From Kribbella steppae (GTDB lineage Bacteria > Actinomycetota > Actinomycetes > Propionibacteriales > Kribbellaceae), in contig NZ_SLWN01000015.1 in NCBI RefSeq assembly GCF_004342025.1, forward strand, positions 1 through 64,000: a stretch of DNA of 64,000 bases. Direction: 5' to 3'. A program made the position numbers and the translations under genes. A model generated the notes under the pieces. That model did not search any database. It was given only the letters and a program-made list of their open reading frames with translations, and was not told the DNA's origin. Below are positions 24,692 to 32,050 of the stretch, in pieces (position 1 is the first letter of the stretch; every line of letters begins with the position of its first letter).

Positions 24692-26467
24692 TCAGGTGTA
24701 GTCGCGGAACCCACGGGAGGTCTTGCGGCCGAGGTAGCCGGCGGTGACCAGGTGCTCGAGCAGCGGGGCCGGGGCGAAACCGGGCTCGCGGAACTCGAGG
24801 TAGAGCGTGCGCTGGATGGCCAGCGAGATGTCCAGGCCGACCACGTCGAGGAGCTCGAACGGGCCCATCGGGAGGCGGCAGCCGAGCTTCATCGCGGCAT
24901 CGATGTCGTCGACGTTCGAGTAGTGCGCCTCGAGCATCCGGACCGCGTCGTTCAGGTACGGGAACAGCAGCGCGTTGACGATGAAGCCGGCCCGGTCCCC
25001 GCACCGCACCGGGTGCTTGCCAGCGGCAACGGCCAGCCCCGCGACCGTGTCGGCCACCTCCGGCGAGGTGCTGACCGTGCTGACCACCTCGACCAGCTTC
25101 ATCACCGGTGCCGGGTTGAAGAAGTGCAGACCGACCACGTCGCTCGGCCGCTTGGTGGCCATCGCCAGGTCGATCACCGGCAGCGAGGAGGTGGTCGTGG
25201 CCAGGATCGCGCCCGGCTTGCAGATCTCGTCGAACGTCTCGAACAGGGCCTGCTTGACGCTCAGTTCCTCGACCACGGCCTCGACCACCAGGTCGACAGT
25301 GGCCAGGTCGTCGAGTTTCGCCGTACCGACGATCCGGCGCAGGGCCGCGTCGCGCTCCTCCGACGAGAGCTTGCCACGCTGGACGCCCTTCTCCAGCGAG
25401 CGTTCCAGGGCCGCGCGGACCCGGTCCACCTTCTCGGTGCCGCGGGCAACATACAGAACGTCGTACCCGGCCTTGGCGCAGACCTCGATGATGCCGACCG
25501 CCATCGTCCCGGAGCCGACCACGCCGACCTGGCGGATCGGGCGGATCGGGGTGTCCTCCCCGTTCGGCGTGGGGGTGAGCTCGTCGTCCACCACGACCGG
25601 GGAGTCCGGCGACTCGTAGGTGTAGAAGCCGCGGCCGGCCTTGCGGCCGAGCAGGCCGGCGGTGACCATCTGCTTGAGGATCGGGGCCGGCGCGTGCAGG
25701 CGGTTGCGGCCCTGCTTGTACATCGTGTCGAGGATCTCGTACGCCGTGTCGAGGCCGATCAGATCGAGCAGCGCGAGCGGGCCCATCGGGTAGCCGCAGC
25801 CGAGCCGCATCGCCGCATCGACGTCCTCACGGGTGGCGTAGCGCGACTCCACCATCGAGACCGCGTGGTTCAGGTAGCCGAACAGCAGCGCGTTGGCGAT
25901 GAAACCGGCCCGGTCGGCCGCGACCACCGGCACCTTGTCCAGCCGGCGCGCGAGCGCCTGGACGTCCTCCACCACGTCCGGCTCGGTGACCACGGTCTTG
26001 ATCACCTCGACGAACTCCTGCACCGGCGCCGGGTTGAAGAAGTGCATCCCGACCACGCGGCGCGGACGCTCGGTGGCGACCGAGATCTCGGTGACGGACA
26101 ACGACGAGGTGTTGGTGGCCAGGATCGCGTCCTCGCGGACGACCTTGTCGAGCGCGGCGAAGATCTCCCGCTTCAGCTCGAGCCGCTCGATCACCGCTTC
26201 GACGACCAGGTCGCAGTCGGCGAGGGCGTCCATCGTGGTGGCGAAGGTGACCCGGTCGAACAACGCCTGCTGCTCCTCGACCGAGAGCTTCCCGCGCTTC
26301 ACCGCCCGGTCGGTCGAGTGCTGGATGTGCCCGCGACCACGCTCGGCCGCCGCCTCGTCACGCTCGACGCCGACCACGGTCAGCCCGTTGCGCGCGAACA
26401 CCTCGGCGATCCCGGCGCCCATCGTGCCGAGACCGACCACACCCACCGTCTTCAAATCCCGAGCCAT
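24692..26467 (-). CDS. Fused double 3-hydroxyacyl-CoA dehydrogenase
   Basis: A 591-residue protein made of two paralogous 3HCDH units. Unit 1 (residues ~5-285) begins VGVVGLGTMGAGIAEVFARNG; unit 2 (~308-590) begins VGVVGSGTMAVGIIEVCAKAG. Both have the HFFNPAP catalytic-His motif, the NALLF...LNDAV/LNHAV stretch and the G-x-GFYTY/GFRDYT end. They oxidise 3-hydroxyacyl-CoA with NAD+, as in PaaH/FadB2-type butyrate or phenylacetate routes. The second Rossmann loop GSGTMAVG is degenerate compared with GLGTMGAG, so it may be weaker. Confidence 0.9.
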   Translation of the reverse strand: MARDLKTVGVVGLGTMGAGIAEVFARNGLTVVGVERDEAAAERGRGHIQHSTDRAVKRGKLSVEEQQALFDRVTFATTMDALADCDLVVEAVIERLELKREIFAALDKVVREDAILATNTSSLSVTEISVATERPRRVVGMHFFNPAPVQEFVEVIKTVVTEPDVVEDVQALARRLDKVPVVAADRAGFIANALLFGYLNHAVSMVESRYATREDVDAAMRLGCGYPMGPLALLDLIGLDTAYEILDTMYKQGRNRLHAPAPILKQMVTAGLLGRKAGRGFYTYESPDSPVVVDDELTPTPNGEDTPIRPIRQVGVVGSGTMAVGIIEVCAKAGYDVLYVARGTEKVDRVRAALERSLEKGVQRGKLSSEERDAALRRIVGTAKLDDLATVDLVVEAVVEELSVKQALFETFDEICKPGAILATTTSSLPVIDLAMATKRPSDVVGLHFFNPAPVMKLVEVVSTVSTSPEVADTVAGLAVAAGKHPVRCGDRAGFIVNALLFPYLNDAVRMLEAHYSNVDDIDAAMKLGCRLPMGPFELLDVVGLDISLAIQRTLYLEFREPGFAPAPLLEHLVTAGYLGRKTSRGFRDYT

Positions 26468-26531
26468 GGGCCGAACTATGCCAGTCCCACTACTGGTCCG
26501 CCCATGAGCTGAGTCACCCGGGAGGCCAACC

Positions 26532-26984
26532 TCACACCTCCTCGAACACCACCGGCGACTCCAGCCAACCGTCCAGCAACCACTCCGGGTCCGGTGCCCC
26601 GGTCAGCGTCGCCGCGATCGGCTTCGGCTTCAGCTCCCGTTCGACGAGCTCCGAGACGGGCAACCAGACCGCGCGATAACTGCCCCGCTCCGATTCGGCG
26701 GAACTGCCGAGCTCCGGCCCGTCCCCGGTCCCGAACTCCCCACCGATCTGCTCAGCCAGGAAGTACTGCTGGGTCCGCAGCCCGAAGTGCACCACCGCGA
26801 CCAGTCCGCGGATCTTGACCAGCACACCCAGCTCTTCGAACGCCTCCCGCCGAGCGGCCTCCGCCGCGCTCTCGCCGTCCTCGACCTGACCGCCAGGGAG
26901 AACGTGGTAGGTCATTCCGTCCCGCACCCGCTCGATCGCGGCGACGCCGTCGCGGGTCAGCAGCACGATCCCCGCCCGCATCAC
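26532..26984 (-). CDS. NUDIX hydrolase
   Basis: About 150 residues with a complete Nudix box, GGQVEDGESAAEAARREAFEELGV (G-x5-E-x7-REUxEExGU). The rest is VLLTRDGVAAIERVRDGMTYHVLPGG, as in MutT-like nucleotide pyrophosphohydrolases. The start is GTG 26984 or ATG 26981; they overlap the methyltransferase stop as GTGATGA, so it is translated with that gene. Substrate unknown. Confidence 0.9.
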   Translation of the reverse strand: MMRAGIVLLTRDGVAAIERVRDGMTYHVLPGGQVEDGESAAEAARREAFEELGVLVKIRGLVAVVHFGLRTQQYFLAEQIGGEFGTGDGPELGSSAESERGSYRAVWLPVSELVERELKPKPIAATLTGAPDPEWLLDGWLESPVVFEEV

Positions 26985-27862
26985 GCGCGGCTCGCCAGCA
27001 CGTGGAACCAGAATCCGATCCTCGTCTCACCGCGGTCGAGATGCTCGACCTGCCAGCCGGTGGCGGCAAGCGCTTCGCGCAGTGGCTCCTCCTGCCACAG
27101 GACGAAATGCCGCGGCAGGTCGAGGTTCCGGTTGGACCATTCCTCGCCCTTGCCCTCGCGCGTGGTGAAGGCGAGCACCGGCGCGGCCCGCACCGCCTTC
27201 CGCAGGATCTCGGTGAGCTGCGCCCGGTCGAAGTGCAGGAACACCGCGTCGGCGAACACAGCGTCGTACGGGCCGCCGAAGTCGTCCGTGATCGCGTTCA
27301 GCCGATCGGCGGCGTACCCGTCGGCGCGCATCATGTCGAGGAAGGCCTGCGTCGCGTCGGTACGCCGTACGACGAAACCGCGTCGCTCCAACTCGATCGC
27401 GTCGCGGCCGGTGCCACTGCCGAGCTCGAGAACGCGATCGCCGGGGTTGATCGCCTCCTCCAGCAGCTCGATCAGCTGCGTGTTGGGTTCGGTGGGAATC
27501 GACTCCCGGAACTTCTCGGCGGCCTGCTCGTACGTCGCCAGCGTCACCTCGTTGTCGCTCGGCAACCGTGTCCACCCGTCGCCGTTGTGCTCGACGATCG
27601 CCGGTAGCCGCAGCCCGAGATCCACGCCGAGCACAACCACGGTCTCGCCCCGATGCAGGTCCGCGATCGCCTGCAGCTCGTCGTCGGGACGCCGTACCAG
27701 CTCCGGTACGACGGTCAGCCGCACACCGAGCCGCTCCGCCAACCGCGCCCCGGCCGCCGCCTCGAACGGCCCCGCATACACCTGCGCAATCCGCTCCTCC
27801 ACCGCCGCCTGCACCACATCCCCAGGCAACAACAGAATCCGCGCGGGACACATGAGGTTCAT
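26981..27862 (-). CDS. SAM methyltransferase with N-terminal degenerate phosphatase-like domain
   Basis: A 293-residue protein. Residues ~110-290 form a class I methyltransferase: DRVLELGSGTGRDAIELERRGFVVRRTDATQAFLDMMR, then YDAVFADAVFLHFDR. The first ~95 residues (VQAAVEERIAQVYAGPFEAAAGARLAERLGV ... LHRGETVVVLGVDLGLRLPAIV) resemble the second half of a histidine phosphatase without the catalytic RHG motif. ATG 27862 overlaps the TfoX-N stop as ATGA; frames extending to 28219 only shadow that gene. Target of methylation unknown. Confidence 0.82.
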   Translation of the reverse strand: MNLMCPARILLLPGDVVQAAVEERIAQVYAGPFEAAAGARLAERLGVRLTVVPELVRRPDDELQAIADLHRGETVVVLGVDLGLRLPAIVEHNGDGWTRLPSDNEVTLATYEQAAEKFRESIPTEPNTQLIELLEEAINPGDRVLELGSGTGRDAIELERRGFVVRRTDATQAFLDMMRADGYAADRLNAITDDFGGPYDAVFADAVFLHFDRAQLTEILRKAVRAAPVLAFTTREGKGEEWSNRNLDLPRHFVLWQEEPLREALAATGWQVEHLDRGETRIGFWFHVLASRA

Positions 27863-28188
27863 CCGCGCACGTACTCCAACGCCTCGGCGGCATAGTCCGG
27901 CCAGACCGCAGACTGGCTCAGCGGGATCAGCACCCACTCTTTCATCGGACGGCCCATCCGGGGGTCGAACGGCTCCACCCCCGGCAGACTGAGCGCCTTC
28001 TCCCGCGGCTGCGGCGGGAGCTTGAACGTCATCGCGTCGCCGTACATCCCGGCGATCACCTTGCGTCCGATCTTCAGGCAGGGCATGCCGAACATGCTGC
28101 CCCGGACCACTCCGGCCGACACCAGTCCGGCCGCGACCGCGTCGTACTCGGCGATCGCCTGTTCGCTGACCTTCGGCATCATGCTCAC
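27859..28188 (-). CDS. TfoX N-terminal domain protein
   Basis: A 109-residue TfoX_N protein: AGVVRGSMFGMPCLKIGRKVIAGMYGDAMTFKLP near the middle and LIPLSQSAVWPDYAAEALEYVRG at the end. The family is named after the competence regulator TfoX but most single-domain members are uncharacterised. Starts at GTG 28188 or ATG 28182/28179. It is divergent from nucS (68 bases) and heads the TfoX-methyltransferase-NUDIX operon, all linked by overlapping stop/start codons. Confidence 0.85.
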   Translation of the reverse strand: MSMMPKVSEQAIAEYDAVAAGLVSAGVVRGSMFGMPCLKIGRKVIAGMYGDAMTFKLPPQPREKALSLPGVEPFDPRMGRPMKEWVLIPLSQSAVWPDYAAEALEYVRG

Positions 28189-28255
28189 CAGCCTGCCACT
28201 CCGGACGGCCAGGCGGCATAGGTTCCGCGCCGGTTGTGGACTACGGTGCTTTCTC

Positions 28256-28915
28256 GTGCGCTTGGTGATTGCTACCTGTTCTGTGGACTACTCGGGTCGG
28301 TTGACGGCTCATCTGCCGATGGCACCGCGGTTGCTGATGGTGAAGGCGGACGGTTCCGTGCTGATCCACGCCGATGGCGGCTCCTACAAGCCGCTCAACT
28401 GGATGTCGCCGCCGTGCAAGCTGACCGAGGAGGAGGGGGTCTGGAGTGTCACCAACAAGGCTGGTGAGGAGCTCCGGATCACCCTCGAGGAGGTGCACAG
28501 CGACACGGCGTACGAGCTCGGCACCGACCCCGGCCTGATCAAGGACGGCGTCGAGGCGCACCTGCAGGAACTGCTGGCCGAGCACGTCCACACCTTCGGC
28601 GACGGCTGGACCCTGGTACGGCGCGAGTACCCGACCGCGATCGGGCCGGTCGACCTGCTCTGCCGCGACGCCGACGGCCGGCACGTCGCGGTCGAGATCA
28701 AGCGCCGCGGCGAGATCGACGGCGTGGAACAGCTGACCCGGTACGTCGAGCTCCTCAACCGCGACCCGCTGCTCGCCCCGGTTCGCGGCATCTTCGCCGC
28801 CCAGCTGATCAAGCCCCAGGCCAAGGTCCTCGCCACCGACCGCGGCCTCGAGTGCCTCACCGTCGACTACGACGCGCTGCGCGGCATGGAATCCGACGTC
28901 CTCCGCCTGTTCTGA
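28256..28915 (+). CDS. nucS: Endonuclease NucS/EndoMS (mismatch repair)
   Basis: A 219-residue NucS, the actinobacterial replacement for MutS/MutL. The N-terminal DNA-binding part begins MRLVIATCSVDYSGRLTAHLP; the nuclease core shows GPVDLLCRDADG...VAVEIKRRGEIDGVEQLTRY (Asp, Glu-x-Lys). The protein ends ...DVLRLF, like the beta-clamp-binding tail of this family. GTG 28256 is the start because the conserved N-terminus begins there; a TACGGT -10-like element eight bases before it suggests a leaderless mRNA. Cleaves both strands at mismatches to lower mutation rate. Confidence 0.95.
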   Translation: MRLVIATCSVDYSGRLTAHLPMAPRLLMVKADGSVLIHADGGSYKPLNWMSPPCKLTEEEGVWSVTNKAGEELRITLEEVHSDTAYELGTDPGLIKDGVEAHLQELLAEHVHTFGDGWTLVRREYPTAIGPVDLLCRDADGRHVAVEIKRRGEIDGVEQLTRYVELLNRDPLLAPVRGIFAAQLIKPQAKVLATDRGLECLTVDYDALRGMESDVLRLF

Positions 28916-28928
28916 ATCCCGCGAGCTG

Positions 28929-28973
28929 TTGACAGCTGTTCGCGGCGCAGAGTTACTTAGCAATATGGCTAAG
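28929..28973 (+). promoter_or_regulatory. Promoter with ArsR-type palindrome over the start codon
   Basis: A perfect -35 TTGACA (28929-28934), 18 bases and TTACTT (28953-28958) place the transcript start at or near the ATG at 28965. The palindrome CTTAGCAATATGGCTAAG (28956-28973; arms CTTAGC/GCTAAG, spacer of six) covers the -10 and start codon, as expected for autorepression by the ArsR gene of the same unit. Confidence 0.6.
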
Positions 28974-29282
28974 GAAACGGTGATCTGCACGTATCGCGTC
29001 CGCGCGGCCGCGGAGGACCAGTTCCGGCAGGTGCTCGGCGAGCACTGGGAAACACTCCGGGACCTCGGCTTCGTGACCGACGATCGACCGACCGTCCTGC
29101 GGGGCGTCGACGAACCGACGTACGTCGAGATCTTCACCTGGGTGGACGGCGGATTCGCCCGGGCGCACGAGCACCCCGACGTGCTCACGCTGTGGGAGCG
29201 GATGGATCCGCTGCTCGAGGAGCGCGACGGGCAGCCGAAGTGGGAGTTCCCGCATTACGTGCGCCAGGATCTGCCCGCTTGA
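28965..29282 (+). CDS. ABM-like alpha/beta-barrel protein
   Basis: A 105-residue single-domain protein with the ferredoxin-like barrel pattern of antibiotic-biosynthesis-monooxygenase relatives: VICTYRVRAAAEDQFRQVLGEHWETLRDLGFV, a central YVEIFTWVDG strand and HEHPDVLTLWERMDPLLEE. Function unknown. ATG 28965 appears leaderless. Its stop overlaps the ArsR start (TTGA), so the two are coupled; the ArsR probably regulates this gene. Confidence 0.7.
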   Translation: MAKETVICTYRVRAAAEDQFRQVLGEHWETLRDLGFVTDDRPTVLRGVDEPTYVEIFTWVDGGFARAHEHPDVLTLWERMDPLLEERDGQPKWEFPHYVRQDLPA

Positions 29283-29599
29283 CCGCCGGCTCCCGCGGCG
29301 GGCGGGACCTGGACGACCTCGACCGCGTGTTCACCGCGCTCGCTCACCACTCGCGCCGGACGATCCTGCTGGTCCTGCACCTGCGTGGCGGTGAGATGAC
29401 GTCGGGCGAGATCGCCGGCCGGTTCGACCACTCCTGGCCGACGATCACCCGTCACCTGCGCATCCTCGAGCAGGCCGGCCTCGTCCACGTCACCTTGCGA
29501 GGCCGTGAACGCGTGTACCACCTGGACACCGACCCACTGTTCAGGGTCGGTGTCCCGTGGCTCAACAGATTCAGCAGGCGACCACCGCGTCCACGATGA
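29279..29599 (+). CDS. ArsR-family winged-helix repressor
   Basis: A 106-residue regulator starting at TTG 29279, which overlaps the previous stop as TTGA. The winged helix is visible: LDRVFTALAHHSRRTILLVLHLRGGEMTSGEIAGRFDHSWPTITRHLRILEQAGLVHVTLRGRERVYHLD. No metal-binding cysteines are seen, so it is not a metal sensor of the classical type. The likely operator is the palindrome at 28956-28973. The last 29 bases overlap the convergent M4 protease gene. Confidence 0.88.
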   Translation: MTAGSRGGRDLDDLDRVFTALAHHSRRTILLVLHLRGGEMTSGEIAGRFDHSWPTITRHLRILEQAGLVHVTLRGRERVYHLDTDPLFRVGVPWLNRFSRRPPRPR

Positions 29600-31436
29600 A
29601 GCCCTGGGCTACCACGGATGGGTCGGTCAGGAGGCGGACGGAGCCGGTCGGCGTGCTGATGCACGGCGAGGTGGCGCCGTTGCGGTCCAAGCCGGTGTAG
29701 CGGGCGAGTTCGTTGCCGGCCCCGTCGTACACGATGACGTAGTCGAAGTTCTTCTCGGTGTCGAGCAGGCTGAAGTGGAACGCGAATCCGGCCGTTCCGT
29801 GGTCATACGTCCAGGTGCAGTCGCCGTTGTTGCCGTACGGGTGCGGCGACTCGAACGGGATCTCGGCGTCCGGGTCACTCACGCACGGCGGCGGAGGCGG
29901 CGTCGCGGGCGTACAACCCTCGTGAACCCCGACGGCCGCCCACGCGGCAGAACCGGCCGCGCCGCCGACGGCCGCGGTGGCGTTGCGGGCGTCGCAGAAG
30001 TTCGCGAACTCCGGCAGGCTGGTGAACGCGGTGTAGAACACCGACCTGGCGGTTGCCAGCCCCATCGCCGGAACCGTCACGTCACAGTCCAGCGTGTGGG
30101 TGTGAGTGCTCAGGCTGCCGCCGCACCCGGCGTTCTTGCCGCCGTTGACGGCCAGGTAGTAAGCGTGGTTGGGGATACCGCTGTTGGAGTGCACGCCACC
30201 GTTGTCAGCGGTGGTGACGATGAACTCGCTGAAGTGGTCCGGGTCGGCGTCCTCCTGCGGGTCGCCCATGTTCCGGAAGCCCGGCGCGAGGTCGGGCGCG
30301 AGGATGACGTCCTCACCGATCAGCCAGTCCGGCGTGGCCGCCGGGTCCAGACGGCGCTCGGCCGCGTAGAACTCGATCGTGTTGCCCATCATGTCGCTGA
30401 ACGCCTCGTTCAGTGCCCCGGACTGGTTCTCGTAGATGAGGTTCGAGGTGAACTCGGTGACGCCGTGGGTGAGCTCGTGCCCGACCACGTCGAGGCCGCC
30501 GGACAGCGGGATACAGGTCATGCCGTCACCGTCGCCGTACGTCATCTGCTCGCCGTTCCAGAAGGCGTTGCAGTACCGGTTGGCGAAGTGCACGGTCGAG
30601 ATGATCGTCATGCCCTCGTCGTCGATGCTGTTGCGTCCGAAGACGTCGGCGTAGAAGTCGTCGGTGACGTTCGCGTAGTAGTGCGCGTCCACACCGGGGG
30701 CCTGGCTGGGCGACCTCCACTTCGGCAGGTTGAAGTTCCAGTGATCGTCGGCGTCGGTCATGATCGTGCCGGGCAGGACCTGCTTGTTGCCCGCGTCATA
30801 GGTCTCCTGACGCTTGTCTTCCGAGCGCAGGAAGAACGTGCCGCCGATCCGGGTCGTGGAGATCTGCTTGGTGTCGCCCTTCACACCGGTCCCGTCGCCG
30901 TGCGCGATGGCGTCGTACTGTTTCTTCACCGTTCCGGATGAGGCGTCGACCCACTGCACCCAGCGTTGATCGGTTCGCTGGCTGACGATCTGGTGGAAGA
31001 GCCGCCCGTCCCTGGGGTCGATCCGCAGGCTGGACGACCACTTTCCGGCCGTGCCGACGCGCTTGGCCGCGATCCCGCGGGCGCTCGCGGCGGACACGGT
31101 CGCGCTGTTCTTGGCCTTCAGGCCCGGGAAGTACGCGCCGATCACGGCGTCGGTCCGGCCGGACTTGTCCGTCAGGACGGTCAACTGACCGCCGAGGACC
31201 TGCGCAGCGCCGACCAGCTGCTGGTAGCGGGTCTGGGTACCGCCGCCGGCCCGGTCGGCCGTCCAGAGCTTCACCATCCCCGGCGGTACGGCGAAGGCGC
31301 GGGCATCCGCTCCGGACAGGGCGATCGACCCGCCCCGGAGTGGTGTGGTGGCCACCTGGCCGGCGGTAGCGGTGGCGCCGCCGGCGGTGACCAGTGCGAG
31401 GGCCGCGAGTACGGCCACGAGGGTGGATCGGTGCAT
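29571..31436 (-). CDS. Secreted M4 (thermolysin-like) metalloprotease with CUB-like tail
   Basis: A 621-residue secreted protease. Signal peptide residues 1-27, a propeptide to about 200, then the M4 catalytic domain with VVGHELTHGVTEF (HExxH), NEAFSDMMGNT (E-x3-D, third zinc ligand) and NGGVHSNSGIPNHAYY (catalytic His). The C-terminal ~110 residues after a PPPPP linker look like a CUB domain (FESPHPYGNNGDCTWTY ... NFDYVIVYDGAGNELARYTG) rather than the usual P-domain. ATG 31436 follows GGGGAGGT. It degrades proteins outside the cell. Confidence 0.92.
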   Translation of the reverse strand: MHRSTLVAVLAALALVTAGGATATAGQVATTPLRGGSIALSGADARAFAVPPGMVKLWTADRAGGGTQTRYQQLVGAAQVLGGQLTVLTDKSGRTDAVIGAYFPGLKAKNSATVSAASARGIAAKRVGTAGKWSSSLRIDPRDGRLFHQIVSQRTDQRWVQWVDASSGTVKKQYDAIAHGDGTGVKGDTKQISTTRIGGTFFLRSEDKRQETYDAGNKQVLPGTIMTDADDHWNFNLPKWRSPSQAPGVDAHYYANVTDDFYADVFGRNSIDDEGMTIISTVHFANRYCNAFWNGEQMTYGDGDGMTCIPLSGGLDVVGHELTHGVTEFTSNLIYENQSGALNEAFSDMMGNTIEFYAAERRLDPAATPDWLIGEDVILAPDLAPGFRNMGDPQEDADPDHFSEFIVTTADNGGVHSNSGIPNHAYYLAVNGGKNAGCGGSLSTHTHTLDCDVTVPAMGLATARSVFYTAFTSLPEFANFCDARNATAAVGGAAGSAAWAAVGVHEGCTPATPPPPPCVSDPDAEIPFESPHPYGNNGDCTWTYDHGTAGFAFHFSLLDTEKNFDYVIVYDGAGNELARYTGLDRNGATSPCISTPTGSVRLLTDPSVVAQGFIVDAVVAC

Positions 31437-31632
31437 GACGGGGACCTCCCCGGTCCGAGCGGATGGTCGACGGGTCGGCCGATTTCCAGCCCCGAGGGTC
31501 GCCCGCACTTCAAGGCCAGTCGTACGCCCGGGTCCGATGACCGGCAAGACCTGGCGCGTCGATTTCGCGCCGGTTGGATGACAGGAGTAAGGTCCACGCC
31601 CGGTAGCGGTCTGATCTCTTGGTGTCGAAACA

Positions 31633-31657
31633 GGCAAATTTGCCCGATTTCGGGCAA
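31633..31657. promoter_or_regulatory. Overlapping palindromes between protease and 31698 gene
   Basis: GGCAAATTTGCC (31633-31644) and TTGCCCGATTTCGGGCAA (31640-31657) are both perfect and share a TTGCC half-site, giving three alternating half-sites. They lie in the 261-base divergent gap 31437-31697, 40 bases before the GTG at 31698. Candidate operator for one or both genes. Confidence 0.55.
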
Positions 31658-31697
31658 GACCTTGGCTTTAGACCCTCAAACACTGCACAGTTGACGC

Positions 31698-31979
31698 GTG
31701 ATCAGTGAGGCGACGGCGGGTCCGGTGGACGAACTCGCCGAACAGATCAGCCGGACCACCGGCCTCCCGCCGGACGACGCACGGCGGGTGGTCGCCGACG
31801 TCCTGGCCTACTTCACCGAGACGACCGAGGAATACGTCCGCCGCCGGCACCGTGAGCTGCAGACCTACGGCGCCCGCAACGACGAGATCTTCGCCCGGCT
31901 CGGCACCGAGCTCCGGCACTGGCCGGTCCGCTCACCCGAACTCTCCGCCCGGCAGCTTCGACGGATCGTCTACGGCTGA
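31698..31979 (+). CDS. Small conserved hypothetical protein
   Basis: A 93-residue, charged, helical protein starting at GTG 31698 (VDELAEQISRTTGLPPDDARRVVADVLAYFTETTEEYVRRRHRELQTYGARNDEIFARLGTEL...). The pattern of a helical N-terminus with a LPPDDARRVVADVL segment suggests a small DNA- or protein-binding bundle, but I recognise no named domain. It lies 71 bases before glmS on the same strand and may be its operon partner. Confidence 0.65.
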   Translation: MISEATAGPVDELAEQISRTTGLPPDDARRVVADVLAYFTETTEEYVRRRHRELQTYGARNDEIFARLGTELRHWPVRSPELSARQLRRIVYG

Positions 31980-32050
31980 CGGGGACAGACTCACTCCGGC
32001 TCCGCCGAGCGGCGGGCCTTTCCACGACAACCTCCGAAAGGCATGAACAC

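Noticed and set aside
24614..26512. 632-residue plus-strand frame opposite the double dehydrogenase
   Set aside because: Antisense shadow; the minus strand encodes two intact 3HCDH units.
31980..32050. glmS ribozyme
   Set aside because: Only 71 bases, no recognisable core; the ribozyme is not typical of actinobacteria.
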